Positions 34,020-45,781 of a stretch of DNA of 64,000 nucleotides are shown piece by piece; within the stretch, counting starts at the first letter, position 1, and each line of letters opens with the position of its first letter. The position numbers were made by a program, and so were the translations under genes. The stretch is from Sternotherus odoratus (lineage: Eukaryota; Chordata; Testudines; Kinosternidae). The notes beneath the pieces are model-generated. The model was given only the letters and a program-made list of their open reading frames with translations. It searched no databases and had not been told where the DNA came from. The stretch covers positions 57,941,840 to 58,005,839 of the forward strand of contig JAVMKO010000002.1 in the NCBI GenBank assembly GCA_032164245.1. The letters run 5' to 3'.

Positions 34020-36450
34020 TCTCATTCTCAGTGACACACTTGATGTGACTGGATGTTTCTTCTTTACCTTTTGAAAATATATTTCTCACTAAGTTTTGAA
34101 TGAAAATGTTTCCCTTTGAACTGTTCTTTTGGTTTCCAAGGTAACGTTGTAACGAGGTAAGCACAAGTAAAATAGATTCAAAGTATATCATGGCAAGTAT
34201 TGAATAAGCTCTACAGTCAAATCAGACACTTCAAGTGTCCCTGACTCATTTTGCATCCAAAATTATTTTAGTCTCTCAAATATTATGTGTGTTGCAGTAA
34301 CACCTAAAGGTCTCAGCTGAGATGGTACAGATACATAATAAGAGGGTTTCTGCCCCAAAGAGCATACACTCCAAATGGAGGATGGGAAGAAAAAGAATGG
34401 GATAAATGAAGTACTATTACCGCTTTTTACAGCTTGGGGTCTGTGGCATAGAGAGATCAGTTGATTTGCTGACACTCAGGAAGCGGGTGGCAGTGCCAGG
34501 AATTGAACCTAACTCTGATAAATCCCAGTCAGTGATGTCATTACTCATTAAGTCCCTGATCTTGCAGATATGTATGCTTAACTTTACTCATAAGTAGTCC
34601 CACTGAAGTCAATATGACTATTCATGTGCTTGAAGGTCAGCACTTGTACAAGTGTTGGGGGCACTGTGGCCTAAGTGACAATATGGGTCCTCACTTAAGG
34701 CCCCCTTCACACTTTACACCATTTTTTGGGTGGGGGAGAGTAGCAAAATACATCCTGCAGGAGTGGGAGCCTGTAATAGTGATAGTTGTAAATTAAAACT
34801 GGTGATGTGTCAGATAATTACTGAGTTTGCTTTATAACTTAAGAACCGTCTGTTCTGAAGTAGCCTCCTAAAGCGTTATGCCTGAATTTGGCTCTGACCC
34901 AGTGGAGAGAGGCTCAACACCCATAATCCTGCTCAACACCTTGCAGGGGCCCGCTCTTTGTCTGCAGGCTTTTTTTAAAAAAATCAATGCTCCAGCAAGA
35001 TTCAAGGAAAGAGAACATCTAGCTACAGATAATAGAATGATTTCTGAAAAGCCTTTGCAGGATTCTTTCACTATTCTTTAATACTCCTGTGTGTATAATG
35101 CAGGGTTTACTTTCCCAGAAATACTTATGGGACTTAAAATTGCACAAAAGGGTTGTGAAATGTGTTTCCCTCAGTTCTGGCTCTTTGGTTCCTGGAGCCT
35201 CAGGTCACATACAGCTCATAGTTCCTATCAAGTTTTTCCCAAAGGACCTTTGGGCTCCTGCAGTAGCCAACACTACCCTGGAACAGGAAACTCTATTTAC
35301 ACTGTGGTCTCTTAGTCTACTGCTCATCCATAAAAGGAAAAATAATACTTTTAGGAATTGTATTGTATTTTTCTTAACCTTTAATTGACATGTATATGGT
35401 TAAATCTGGTCCCCAAATGTCTGTTTTGTAAAAATAAGAAATTTTACAAAATCTAAGGCCAACAGAAATAGTTCTGTGAATTTTAAAAAAAAATCAATGG
35501 AAACAGTTTATTTTAAAACAAACAAACATTCCCTTGCAGTGCTTGCTACCCACACCTTGAGTATTCTACCAACACATAAGGTCCTAACCATGAAAAAAAG
35601 TAGAAAAAAAATGTGAAATTGACTAGGCTATTTTCATTGTCCAACATGAAAGAAATTCAAATCATAAACGAATGCATAAAATTCTCTCTATTTAAAGAAT
35701 TTTTTAATTTTCACAATCTAGGGTAGTATTTGTAACCTACATAAATCATTTTGTTTTTAAATATGAGAGTTGGGTTTGACCCCCTCATGACCAGCATTTC
35801 ACACAGCATCATACAAAAACATGCAGGAAGGGGCCCTGAAAAGAGAGAGAAACTGTCACCCAGTTGAAAGTTCCCTAAGTAATTTCATCAAGGTGCTGAG
35901 TTTCCCCACCACACTAGCAATTTAGCTGCTAAAACACATGGATCCCCGAGATCTTTATCTTCTGTCATTGGGGTGGAAAACATTGCTGCAATGATGCTTT
36001 TTATGAATGAGACATGTACAAGGTGGCTTATATAATACAATAATATTTTGCACTTCTGGTGCTTTGGGAATCACGAAGCTCTTTCCAAATATTAGTGAAC
36101 AAAGGCAGGTAAACATGATTAACTCCATTCTACCAAAGAAGAAACCGAGGCAGAGATTATGTGATTTGCCCAACATACCACAGTAAATTATGACAGAACC
36201 AGGAAAAACAACTTTCTATCTAGCCATCAACAACAAAACAAAATACTGTATAACGGAATGGAACGTTACAATGGAATATTTTAACAAGTGGCTTAACCCT
36301 GGACTGAAGCCCAGAATTTAAACTTCTAGGTGAATGGTGGCACCTGAAAGATATAAGCACCTTGCCTAATAGGGCATTGGCAAGAATATAAGTAATAAAA
36401 ATGACTTTCATGATTATGTCCAGGATATGTTTGAATGACAGACATCTTTT
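34020..36450. other. Intergenic with worn repeats, no gene seen
   Basis: Holds L3/MIR-like pieces at about 34270-34520 (CCCCAAAGAGCATACACTCC, AGGAATTGAACC) and about 36010-36200 (CCGAGGCAGAGATTATGTGA). A miniature repeat with CTTTACTCATAAGTAGTCCC lies near 34580-34630. No exon recognised. Confidence 0.45.
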
Positions 36451-36454
36451 ATAC

Positions 36455-36591
36455 AGAATCAGAGAGGTAGTCGTGTTAGTCTGGAATTTCAGAAGTGACA
36501 AAGAGTCCTGTGGCACCTTAAAGACTAACTAAAGTATTGAAGCATAAGATTTTGTGGGCTAATACCCACTTTGTCAGATGCATCTTTTATA
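36455..36591 (+). repeat. Chelonian dispersed repeat, copy 1 (AGAGAGGTAGTCGTGTTAGTC)
   Basis: Carries the family phrases AGGTAGTCGTGTTAGTCTGG, AAGAGTCCTGTGGCACCTTA and AATACCCACTTTGTCAGATG. Related copies are at 44580-44712 and 50382-50555. Its 3' part is repeated in inverted orientation at 36787-36851. Confidence 0.8.
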
Positions 36592-36786
36592 CAGATGCTC
36601 CCTGACTTACACAAGGCATTCCATTCCGGAAAGCCTTGAATAAATCAAATTTTGTGTACGTCGGGAACATATCTCCGACCATTATGCAAAAAAAAACCCC
36701 AATCCTCCTATTTTTTAGCGTACAGAACTTTTTCCATAAGTTCAGATTTGCATAAGTCGGGTCTTGAAGAACCCAGGGAGCATCTG
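36592..36786. mobile_element. Tc1/mariner (pogo/Tigger-like) MITE inside an inverted duplication
   Basis: Termini CAGATGCTCCCTG and CAGGGAGCATCTG (with one adjustment) are flanked by TA on both sides (36590-36591, 36787-36788). Interior GACTTAC...GTACGTCGGGAAC...CATAAGTCGGG resembles Tigger-type short elements. The flanking 65-bp arms are inverted copies of each other with exact symmetry about the element. Confidence 0.65.
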
Positions 36787-36851
36787 TATAAAAGATGCAT
36801 CTGACGAAGTGGGTATTAGCCCACGAAAGCTTATGCTTCAATACTTTAGTT
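36787..36851 (-). repeat. Inverted copy of the dispersed repeat arm
   Basis: Reverse complement of 36527-36591 with few mismatches and no length change, so it forms the right arm of a foldback around 36592-36786. Confidence 0.85.
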
Positions 36852-37713
36852 ATCATTTCCATGATTCACTCTGTGGGTAAATTGCTTATTCCGAATCTCT
36901 GAACAACTCCTGGTGCCAGAATGGGACGCTGAATGCATCATAACTATCCCAAGGACACTGAAGAAAGTGCAGTGAACAGAGGTTTTCAATAACTTTCTTT
37001 TGCTGTTAATGAGTGTTTGGAAACTCAATGAATATCTGAATATTTCCTATCTGGCACTTAGGAAATGAGTAAGGCCCCTAAAAATAATTGGGTGTAGCCT
37101 GAGGTGAATAAGTGTATGTCTTTTAAGAAATGGTATTGTATCTCTTTATCTTGGCGTTTGTCCATCTCTCTGTCTCATTTGTGTAGTGCATTCTCATAAC
37201 TGTTTCATCCTCATCATCTGAATTCTATATGCTTTTCAAAGAGTCTAGCTAGATTTCTCATGACCTCATAGCACTCTGTATTCTTATTACAAGGTGAAAA
37301 TTTAAAGTGATGGTGATGTTTGCTAATAAGAACAAGCATTATTTTGATATGCAAAATAGCTAATATTTGTGTTCATTATTTTTACTCAAGGTTTTAGATT
37401 TCACTAATGTTGTCTTAAATAGCAAACTTTACCCACTACTGTGTGAATTTTATGTTTCACTCAGCATCAGTACAGAAATTAATTTATTTGACTTGACAAG
37501 AAGAATTGGTCCCTATTGGGTTTCTGTTTATTTTCTTGACTTTCACAAATAAAATCTCTAAGATGATCATTAGTATTATACTGATCTATACTTCTGAGTT
37601 TCAATTGCAACCTCAGGCACTGAACTTGAAAACATGTAGGCATGTGCTTAACTTTAATCATGCAACAAATGCGGGGTAAAAAGTTATATAGTACAAAGAA
37701 CAGTAATTTAGGC

Positions 37714-38058
37714 CAGCAGTTCTCAAAATTCATTGTACCATGACCCCCCTTCTGACAACAAAAATTACTATACGACCCCAGGAGGGGGGACTGAAGACCG
37801 AGCCCGCCCAACCCTCACCACCTGAGCTCCGCTACTCTGGGTGGGAGGGCCAAAGCTGAAGCCCAAGGGCTTCTGCCCTGGGCGGAAGACACGTAACCTT
37901 AGTCCTGGGTGGTGGGTCTTGGGCTTTGGCTTCAGCCCTGGGCAGTGGGCTTGAGATTCAGACTTGCTGGGGTCCAGGGCCAACACGAGCCTTGGCAACC
38001 CATTAAAATGGGGTCATGACCCACTTTGGGATCCCAACGCACAGTTTGAGAACCCCTG
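37714..38058. mobile_element. hAT MITE with 8-bp target duplication
   Basis: Left end CAGCAGTTCTCAAA and right end TTTGAGAACCCCTG, flanked by ATTTAGGC (37706-37713) and ATTTAAGC (38059-38066), 7 of 8 identical. GC-rich centre with repeated GGGCTT(C/T)GG(C/G)CTTCAGCCC wording. The open frame across it (37768-37998, minus) is not a gene. Confidence 0.88.
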
Positions 38059-38066
38059 ATTTAAGC

Positions 38067-41000
38067 AAATTGGCTATCTGAGGGAGTGACTCAGTCTGGC
38101 TGAGAAAGGTAGCCAAAAACTTCATGAGTGGTAACAACTGAAACTTGAGTTGACTTTGACCCAAGTTACCCCGGAGTAAAGATAGGAACCTGCAGAAACT
38201 GAGGAAAAAAGAGAAGGGTTTTCTTTAAAAGAAAAAAAGATGTAAAGAAAATTAAACATAACAATATTTTACAGCTCTTAGAAAATGGCTAGTTTCTTTC
38301 TAGTATCTTCTTGGTAGAAATGAGGTGCTCTGTTCAGAGCAGCATGCTTTCTCCAGAAACGCAGAGGTAGCAATCAAGTGACGAGTGTAATGGCAAAGAT
38401 TGCCTAACTATCAGAAAGTCTTCTTCACCCAAACTGGTTTTAGTTGGTTTGCTTCTTTTTAGTTTTAGCTTCCCTGGGAGCAAAAATAAGACCGTTGATC
38501 ATTCACTGGGAGATGAAAATTACCAAAACAAAAAAAAAAGAAGAAGAAAACTGAAAGAAAATATCTAAACCATTACAGCATTTTCAAAATTGTAACACAT
38601 TTACCTAGACATTGATTTGCAGCGACATGGCTCCTCACCCAGTTTTATAGTTCAGTCGACTGAGCACCCACCTACACAGCATAAATCATCTTGTCAGGAT
38701 TCTTATGGAACAAAATATTTCCCTCTGTGTCATAATACAATTTGGTTCAACTCGTGCAGGCAGAACCAAATCAGATTATAACTCCTGTAGACGGACAAGT
38801 GTGGCTGCTACAATGGAACTATTCAAGCACAAAGTTACTAATGTAAAGTTTGCAGGATTGGCACCTATGTTTTTAAACAGATGTCCAGGACATGTTATTA
38901 CCGCAGGGAATTTATTTTTTGGATTTCCTACCTTTTAAAACATTACAATTACATAGCTGTTGTATTAATATAGATTTGGAAACGTAGGTTAAATGGTGAT
39001 GCTGCCAAGTTAACATAAATCACAAAATAGCCTCCTGCCAAAAAACAGTGGCATAGACCTAAACTTAGGACTCCCTTACCCCATATACCTCACTGAGGTG
39101 AGAAAACAGAAACTCAGTTGGGACCATTTCAATGTTTAACATTATTAAGCACGGAAACATTTTTTAAAATTCCCATAGACCTAACCACATGCTTACAGCT
39201 AAGTATGTACTTAAGTATCTGGTTAATTCTATTCTAGTTTTCAAGAGAATGAAGTCTATCAAATGCATATCTGGCTCAAGTGAAGTAAATGGAGCTAATA
39301 CATTTTCTACCACTGGGAATCTGACCCATCAGATCCCAAAAGCCAGTTTTCAGGATCATAACATTGGATTTTCTAGATTATCTGACTCTTTAAAATAAAA
39401 CTCCACTGATCAGTTATATCATTTATTAAATCTGAGTATTTAAAAAGGATATTTCCATAGTTTTTAATAAGCCTGCTGTTATTATTTCAGTGACTGGGAC
39501 TCTATTTCTCTCTGATTGAAGCTAATCCCCGCAAAACATAATGCATTCAAGAACAATACACATAAACACAGCTACGTACACCACAAACAAGATACTGGCT
39601 CCTTTTTCATTGTTAATTTATTTTTAAATTATATTTAAGACAGTTCAAATTTTCTAGTGAATTGGTCACTTTGGTACATAATTGCAGGGATTAGAATATC
39701 TTTCTTTATATTATACTTGAGTTTTCCTTTCCTTTTGTGCGTGATCCCTTCCTTTTCTTTTCTAAAGGCATATTAGTGGTTTTTATAGAATATGGATAGT
39801 GAGCTCTGGAGACTGGTTTTCTGTGACTACAACTTCACATTTTTTAAAATACTGCTACAAGAGCCCACCCCGCACTGTGGATGCTTATCCACAAATTAAA
39901 AATCACAATAAAGAAAAGGACTGTCCTAAACCTATCTCATCTATACAACTAGTATTGATATGATGCTTTCTTACACAAAACATAACAAGTGATACTAAAG
40001 GCTTCTTACTGCAAAAGCTGATTTTTCTGGTATTACAAAAACTGAACAAGAAGCTACTCCCTTTCCCCATGTGACTCACGCTCATGCTGACCATGACAGA
40101 AGGGGATAAAAATACAATGGATTACTGCATGCAGTGTCTGGAAAATCCCAGGAAAGAAGTAGCTTTAGACATTTATACAGCTAGTCTGGCGACCAAGTGC
40201 TGGTGAGTGTGTCAGAAAGTGGTTGGAAAGCGGACAGTTTGTGCTGCTACCATAAGGACAGGAAGCATTGAGAGTTTCTGCAGCGGTGGTTGGCCTGAGA
40301 TAATACCATTGTATAACCAGGCTGAGCGACCTCTCCCAGTGCTGAGAGCCCAGAGCCTGGCGTCTGACTGCTTGGCCCATTGCCAGCCTTAGGTTCTCCA
40401 GTCTGGGGGGGGAGCGCGCGTGTCCCTCCCAAGCAATCCCACACACACAGTGCAGGCCACACCTCACCTTGCAAAGGAAATCTGGCTAGAGCTCCAGACT
40501 TTATGACTTCTTTGCGAGTCCCCCCCTTTTTTCCATTTTGCTGTGGTGGTGGTGGTGATGGTGGTATTCACGCTGGGCTCTGAGGGAACTATTTAAAGTC
40601 ACAAGCAATAAATGAGTTGATGACAGGATTATTGGTGATGAGCCTCCTTTGCTGCCCCTCAGTGCAAATTATGTTCCACTCACACTTTTTAACCATGACA
40701 AACTGCTGTCATCACTACTCTCAGCCCTGAATCAAATATTCACTGGAGCTGACCAGTGCTTCAAAAGGTTTTAATTTTCTGACACCCTGAATTTTATTAG
40801 ATTTATTTAGGAGCTGTGTTCTCTGTTTAAATGCCACATTGTTTGTAACACACAAAAGAGTTCAAGGATGTGGCATCAGTGTGTTTCCCCATGCTCCGAG
40901 GGTGTCAGACTCTCTGGGAAAATGTGACAAAAATGCTCATTCGTGTCCATTTCAACAGCCAACAGACTAGATAGGTTTTTAAAACATACACTTCAGTAAC

Positions 41001-41560
41001 AGTAAGATTATAACTCAGATCTAGTGAGGACAAGACAATGAAGGTTTGAACTGAAGCTTTTCATTTAAAATGTAAACCACAGAAAAGATCAAAACAAATG
41101 CAGTATAACATGGCAGGCATCTGCTACCTTTACTTCAGTTAAGCAATGCCCTAAACCACAAGCCCTCAGTGAAGCATTTAAGTGCATGTTTAAATTCATC
41201 CCTATTCAGTAAACCACTTTAAGCATGTGCTTAAGTCCCAGCAGAAAGGATTTAAGCACATTCTTAAGTGCTTTACTGAATTCAGATGGACTGCTGAATT
41301 GGCCACAATAAGGTACTACTCAGAATAAGAGTGGCAAACTCTCACTCTTAAAGAGGAGAGTAACAGCCTAATTTATGTAGTTCTCAGTTTCAGTATATTT
41401 CTATTATTGTCATAGAGGAGCATAACATAGTTTTTCAAAGAGCAGTGAATATTCCTATTTTGTTCAGTTCTGGATATATCTACACTTGAAGCTATCTATG
41501 AAGGCAATGACTGAAACATTTGTTATTTAATTTCCTTGTTCAGTTTTTTTAAAAGGAGGA
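38067..41560. other. Intergenic, no gene seen
   Basis: AT-rich DNA, no exon recognised. Contains a (GGT)n tract at about 40544-40565 and a miniature repeat with AAGTGCATG...AAGCATGTGCTTAAGT...AAGTGCTTTACTGA at about 41170-41290, a common amniote foldback. Confidence 0.45.
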
Positions 41561-41579
41561 AAAAGATCTTTTTGTAGAA

Positions 41580-41965
41580 GATGATTATATTAATATTTTT
41601 TCATGGCTAGGAATAGCCTCTCCAAGTTAGGCAATATCATCCACATATTCAAGATCTTCTAAAGACGAAGCTTTAAATTTCATACTTCCTACTTTGGTCT
41701 CAAATCAGCTTTGTACTCAGAAAGTCTATTAGAACATTAAATGACGTAGGTGAGAACATATCCCTGGTGTACTTCTCATTCAATTGAAAACCAGTCTGTA
41801 GTTCAACTGTTGAGCCTCACATAGCTACATGTACAGCTGAACAGTTCCTCCACTAGGCACAGTAAGTCTTCAGGTACCCCATGCTGGTGTAGCCATATCC
41901 ACACTGCTGATCAATGCACGGAGTCAAAAGCAGCTGCAAAGTCTATAAACATATATTAACTTTCT
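41580..41965 (-). pseudogene. LINE reverse-transcriptase fragment, inverted half
   Basis: Minus-strand translation gives FIDFAAAFDSVH (first RT aspartate block, DNA 41949-41938 onward), then HQHGVPEDL, VRLNS, TDWFSIE, a decayed VRQGxVL block (VHQGYVLT), then LEYVDDIA (catalytic YVDD, 41647-41636). The about 100-residue spacing between the two catalytic blocks is right for an RT palm. At least four in-frame stops and one frameshift break it. Clade is uncertain (RTE- or I-like). Confidence 0.8.
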
Positions 41966-41982
41966 TTTGTCTTGCTAGTCGT

Positions 41983-42028
41983 GTTTTTAAGGAGATGTTA
42001 TTTTAAGGGTTTTTAAGGAGATGTTATT
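41983..42028. repeat. Two exact 20-bp direct repeats
   Basis: GTTTTTAAGGAGATGTTATT at 41983-42002 and 42009-42028, at the junction between the two opposed LINE halves. Confidence 0.95.
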
Positions 42029-42119
42029 CCTTATGTGGAGATGTCTACTGACCAGCAACAGCTAATGCTGGAAGAAACTGCAGAATCTATGGCACTATAA
42101 AATGGAAAATAAATGACCT

Positions 42120-42390
42120 GCCTATGTTGCGTGTAGACAGCAATGACACTGTAATGACGCTGAATGGGTGAACAGTTTTATTTGTCTGGGTAGTCAATTG
42201 ACAGTAGGACTGAAGCAGTCACACACTGGATTGGTCTTGTGTAAGTGACATTTCAGCTTCTTCAGAGGCATCTGTTTGGGCCGTGCGGTGTCTGCCTGTG
42301 CAACCACAAGATACAAGTGTTCAATGTGGTAGTGATAACAAATCTCCTATTGCGCAGAAACTTGGTCATTAAAAAGTAGCAAGGAGAGGG
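42120..42390 (+). pseudogene. LINE post-RT fragment, sense half
   Basis: Plus-strand translation gives MLRVDSNDTVMTLNG, then after a frameshift VNSFICLGSQL (42168-42200), the F-x-Y-L-G-S block that follows RT in many LINEs. Further on, in another frame, it gives HKIQVFNVVVITNLLL, matching the conserved K-I-x-V-Y-x-A-V-V-L-x-T-L-L-Y block. It lies directly beside, and opposite in orientation to, the RT half at 41580-41965. Confidence 0.7.
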
Positions 42391-42795
42391 GGAAACTAAA
42401 TTGTTTTCCATGGCAAAATTTACAGCATACTCTTAACATCCGTTGGTTTGATTTGGTGATAAATGAGGAGATGATCCCAGCAAGCTGCTGTCTTGAATCA
42501 GTTGAGAATCATAGAATACAGAATTGTCCCTAAGAGTTATGTCTATCTTGCAGCAGATTCCCATGTCTGTAATGTAGCTGTGGTAAAGTACAGAATGGAC
42601 TTCCATCTTGAACAATCCCTTGTAAGTCTTCTTCCTTGGCAAGAGTCAGTATGGGAGGATTTAGGCTTCTTAAATCCCTCAAAATGCACCTTCCAGCCTT
42701 ATTCATGGTGGACTCATGTTCCTCTTCCTTCAGCCTCATCTCTGTAAACCTTCTATAACAGTGTACCTTCTTCTGCACATTGGACATGACCCAAA

Positions 42796-42856
42796 ACACT
42801 GAAGCGGGTTGGACTAGATGACCTCTGAGGTCCCTTCCAGCCCTGATATTCTATCA
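42796..42856 (+). mobile_element. CR1 LINE 3' end
   Basis: GGTTGGACTAGATGACCTCT and CCCTTCCAGCCCTGATATTC ending in ATTCTAT are the conserved CR1 3' terminal region. Only this tail is obvious. Confidence 0.85.
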
Positions 42857-42859
42857 AGC

Positions 42860-44570
42860 TTCCCTCTGCAACCATGCAAAACCAGAAGCACCCAAAACTA
42901 CTGGTTGCTTGTGAACGTTTTGACCATAGATATTTGATAGGTTTTAAACTTTTATTTTGTTATTGTGGGATTTTTTCGTTACAGGAAAGTAAAGAATTCC
43001 ATAAGGGGTTAAGTGAATTTCTCCCTTGTTACATCTATTGTTTTTATGCACTAACAACACACAAAGCCTAGTAGCAGTCCATGCTATGACCCTCGAGTGA
43101 CCTTGCAGTACTTCAGTGATTGTCTCCTTAGCACACCACCTGGTTGTCCCCACAGCCAGTAAATATTTGCCTGCACAGAGTAAGGAAATGGCACTTTCTG
43201 CATGGAGCTGGTAACAAGACACAACAGCTCAGCCTTCTATGTCAACACTGAAAAACAAACAGTGGCTGCTAGCGGAGAACGTCTGCATTCATGTGATAGA
43301 CAGTGTGCAGCTACTCATGACCGTGACCTACACATTTTATCACCATTCTGTCTGCATCGGGAAGGCTTGGGACTCTGTCAGTGAGCTGGCCACCAAACAA
43401 ATAGTGTAGGCTCTTCACCTCCCCTTCTCCCTCTCTCCCACCATGCACATACATTTCCCACCCAGAACCTAAAAGAAACCTTATTGCTAAATGTCACAAC
43501 TGATTTTATCTATTTGATTCTCCTCTCTCTGTCATTAACAAGAAAGAAAGAAAGAAACCGCAATCAGCTATTATCTTGTGCCACGAAAGGTGCTACTAAT
43601 TTAGCACTAAAAGGGTTAAAAGTGAAAAATGGATCTTGTACCTCCAATGGAAGGTGTGATTATACTTTCTGATGATATACGTCTGTTTCTGTGACAGGTA
43701 TTCAAGCAGGAATATTATTAGAATATCTTTAGTAATGGCACAGCTTTTTCTAAGTTGGCTCAAGGTTGGGTTAAAGGTTTTATTCCACTAAGGTTTTATT
43801 ATCCCCTCCCACTGATCAAAGAGGTGAGCTACATGGGAAACTCTGAAGTAAAGGGTGTTAACTCAATATGAGCCTTAAGCACATGGTTAAGTACTTTCCT
43901 ACATAGGGACAGATTTCAGCAGGTGCTTAATGTAAAATAGGTGCTTTATAGGATCAGGGCTTATATGACTTACCCAGGGTCACAGAGAAAGGCTGGCAGA
44001 GCCAGAAATTGAATTTTGGGCCAACCAAGTTTCAAATTTCTATTTTACCTCTCCCCCGCCCCCCAAAAAAGTTTTCATCTTCATTCAAATGTTAAGCACA
44101 GCTCTACTGATGATGCAGCCTACATTGATACTGCTTTGACAAACAAATCTAGCAACCTATATTAGCTTATACCATCTTCTGGTCTATAGAATTTCCTTTA
44201 CAGGAAATTACAAAAAAAGTAAAAGGAGTAAGAGGACAGATGTAAACAGAAGTGTTCTGCTCCTTCCTGGGCTGATTACAAACAAGCGGTATTGGAACTC
44301 TTTCATCTCTGACCTTTCACCCCTGCAAGCCTCAGTACGGTATTACAGGGCTAAGGTGTGATAGCTTGAGTGATGATTTTAGAGGAAGCTGGCGACAGGG
44401 AGTTTTGTGATCAATATGTTGCACTATTCGGTGGATTTGGAATCTTCAGGAAGTGCTATAGTGAGGTGCAGAAATCAATATTCAGGTCTGCGGAGGATAG
44501 AGATCACAGTAGCTAGCAGAAGCACTGCTATAGTTAAGAGAACATGTCATAGACTGGAAACAAAGGCATA
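42860..44570. other. Intergenic, no gene seen
   Basis: Contains an AAGAAAGAAAGAAAG tract (about 43541-43557) and an L3/MIR-like fragment near 43965-44020 (ACTTACCCAGGGTCACAGAG). No exon recognised. Confidence 0.4.
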
Positions 44571-44579
44571 CTAAAGACA

Positions 44580-44712
44580 AAGAGACTTGCAGCACTTTGT
44601 AGACGAACAGATCTTAGGGATCATGAGCTTTGGTGGGCTAAGGTCCACTTCATCAGATGAACGTTGTGGAAATCTCCAGAGTAAGGTACAGACTAACATG
44701 GCTAACCCTCTG
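44580..44712 (-). repeat. Chelonian dispersed repeat, copy 2
   Basis: Same family as 36455-36591. Ends CAGACTAACATGGCTAACCC and is flanked by identical ATACTAAAGACA at 44568-44579 and 44713-44724. The true duplication is between 7 and 12 bp, because ATACT may belong to the element end. Confidence 0.8.
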
Positions 44713-45094
44713 ATACTAAAGACAGAGTGTTTGGAATAGGATTGCAAACTACCCCACAGTTCAAATGTGGCTTTTGGTGGTGAAGGATGATTGTTGGATT
44801 AATGCACGGAATTGGGATTCAAGCAATCTGTCTTCAATTCCCAGACTTCGTCTGTGACCTTGGACATGTTGACTATGGCACTTAGGATAGAAAACCAGTA
44901 TGTGATCATATGACTCTATCATAATGCATATGCACAAGGAGGCTGAGTTAAATTTTCAGAAGCAAACTTGCTTCTGGCATTTCCTAACTTTTGAGTGTTT
45001 GATTCTGTAACCTTAATGCTCTTTTAACAGTTTCTTCAATGTCATTTCTTACATGTTCTACAAACTGTGAAAACATAAATTCTATCATGAGGAA

Positions 45095-45781
45095 CTAAGT
45101 TCCCTGGAAGTTGTGTGGCTGCACAGTAGCCTATTTAGCGTTGTGCAGGCACTGAAGGAACCAGCCTGGAGACCGGTCAGGGGATGGGAGCCTCACCCCT
45201 ACCCCCACCTAGCCTGATCCCCAACCTGCCACAGCCAGGGCATCGCAGCCAGAACGGTCTGGCCCCAGACATGGCCCAGCCCCAGGTGTGACCAGGGCAG
45301 TCCTCCCCTGGCCCAGAGCTGCTCAGGCCAGGGGAGGGGTTCCTATCCTGCAGCCCCAGCCCCAGAGCTGCCATGGCAGGGAGAGGCACCCGCTGCTGCG
45401 GGGAGAGAGAGCTGAGGGGAGAGAATCCTCTCTCTCCCCGCAGTAACCCCAGAGCCCCCTCTGTATCCCAAACTCTTCATCCTTGGCATCACCCCCAGAG
45501 CCCCATTCCCATCTGGAGCCCTCACCCTCTACAAAACAACCCTCTGCCCCAGCCCTGAGCCCCTTCATCTCCAGCCCCACCCCCGGGCCCGCACCCCCAG
45601 CTGGAGCCCTCATCCCCTGCTTACCAACCCTCTGCCCCAGCCCTGAGCACCTCCCACACTCTGAACCCATCGGCCCCACTCCCACCACATGAATTTTGTT
45701 ATGTGTCACACATCACCTCCATATTGTTGCACGTAACAAAATTCATTCCACACATGGGTGGGAAAAATGAGAGGAATGCTG
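45095..45781. mobile_element. hAT MITE with C-rich interior
   Basis: Left end CTAAGTTCCCTGGAAG and right end GGGAAAAATGAGAGGAATGC are worn members of a CAGTGTTCCCTCTAA-type terminus. Flanking octamers ATGAGGAA (45087-45094) and ATGTGGAA (45782-45789) match at 7 of 8. The interior is a degenerate CCCCAGCCCTGAGCCCC minisatellite, then a palindrome ATGAATTTTGTTATGTG / CACGTAACAAAATTCAT. Open frames here (for example 45323-45709, minus) follow from composition. Confidence 0.85.
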
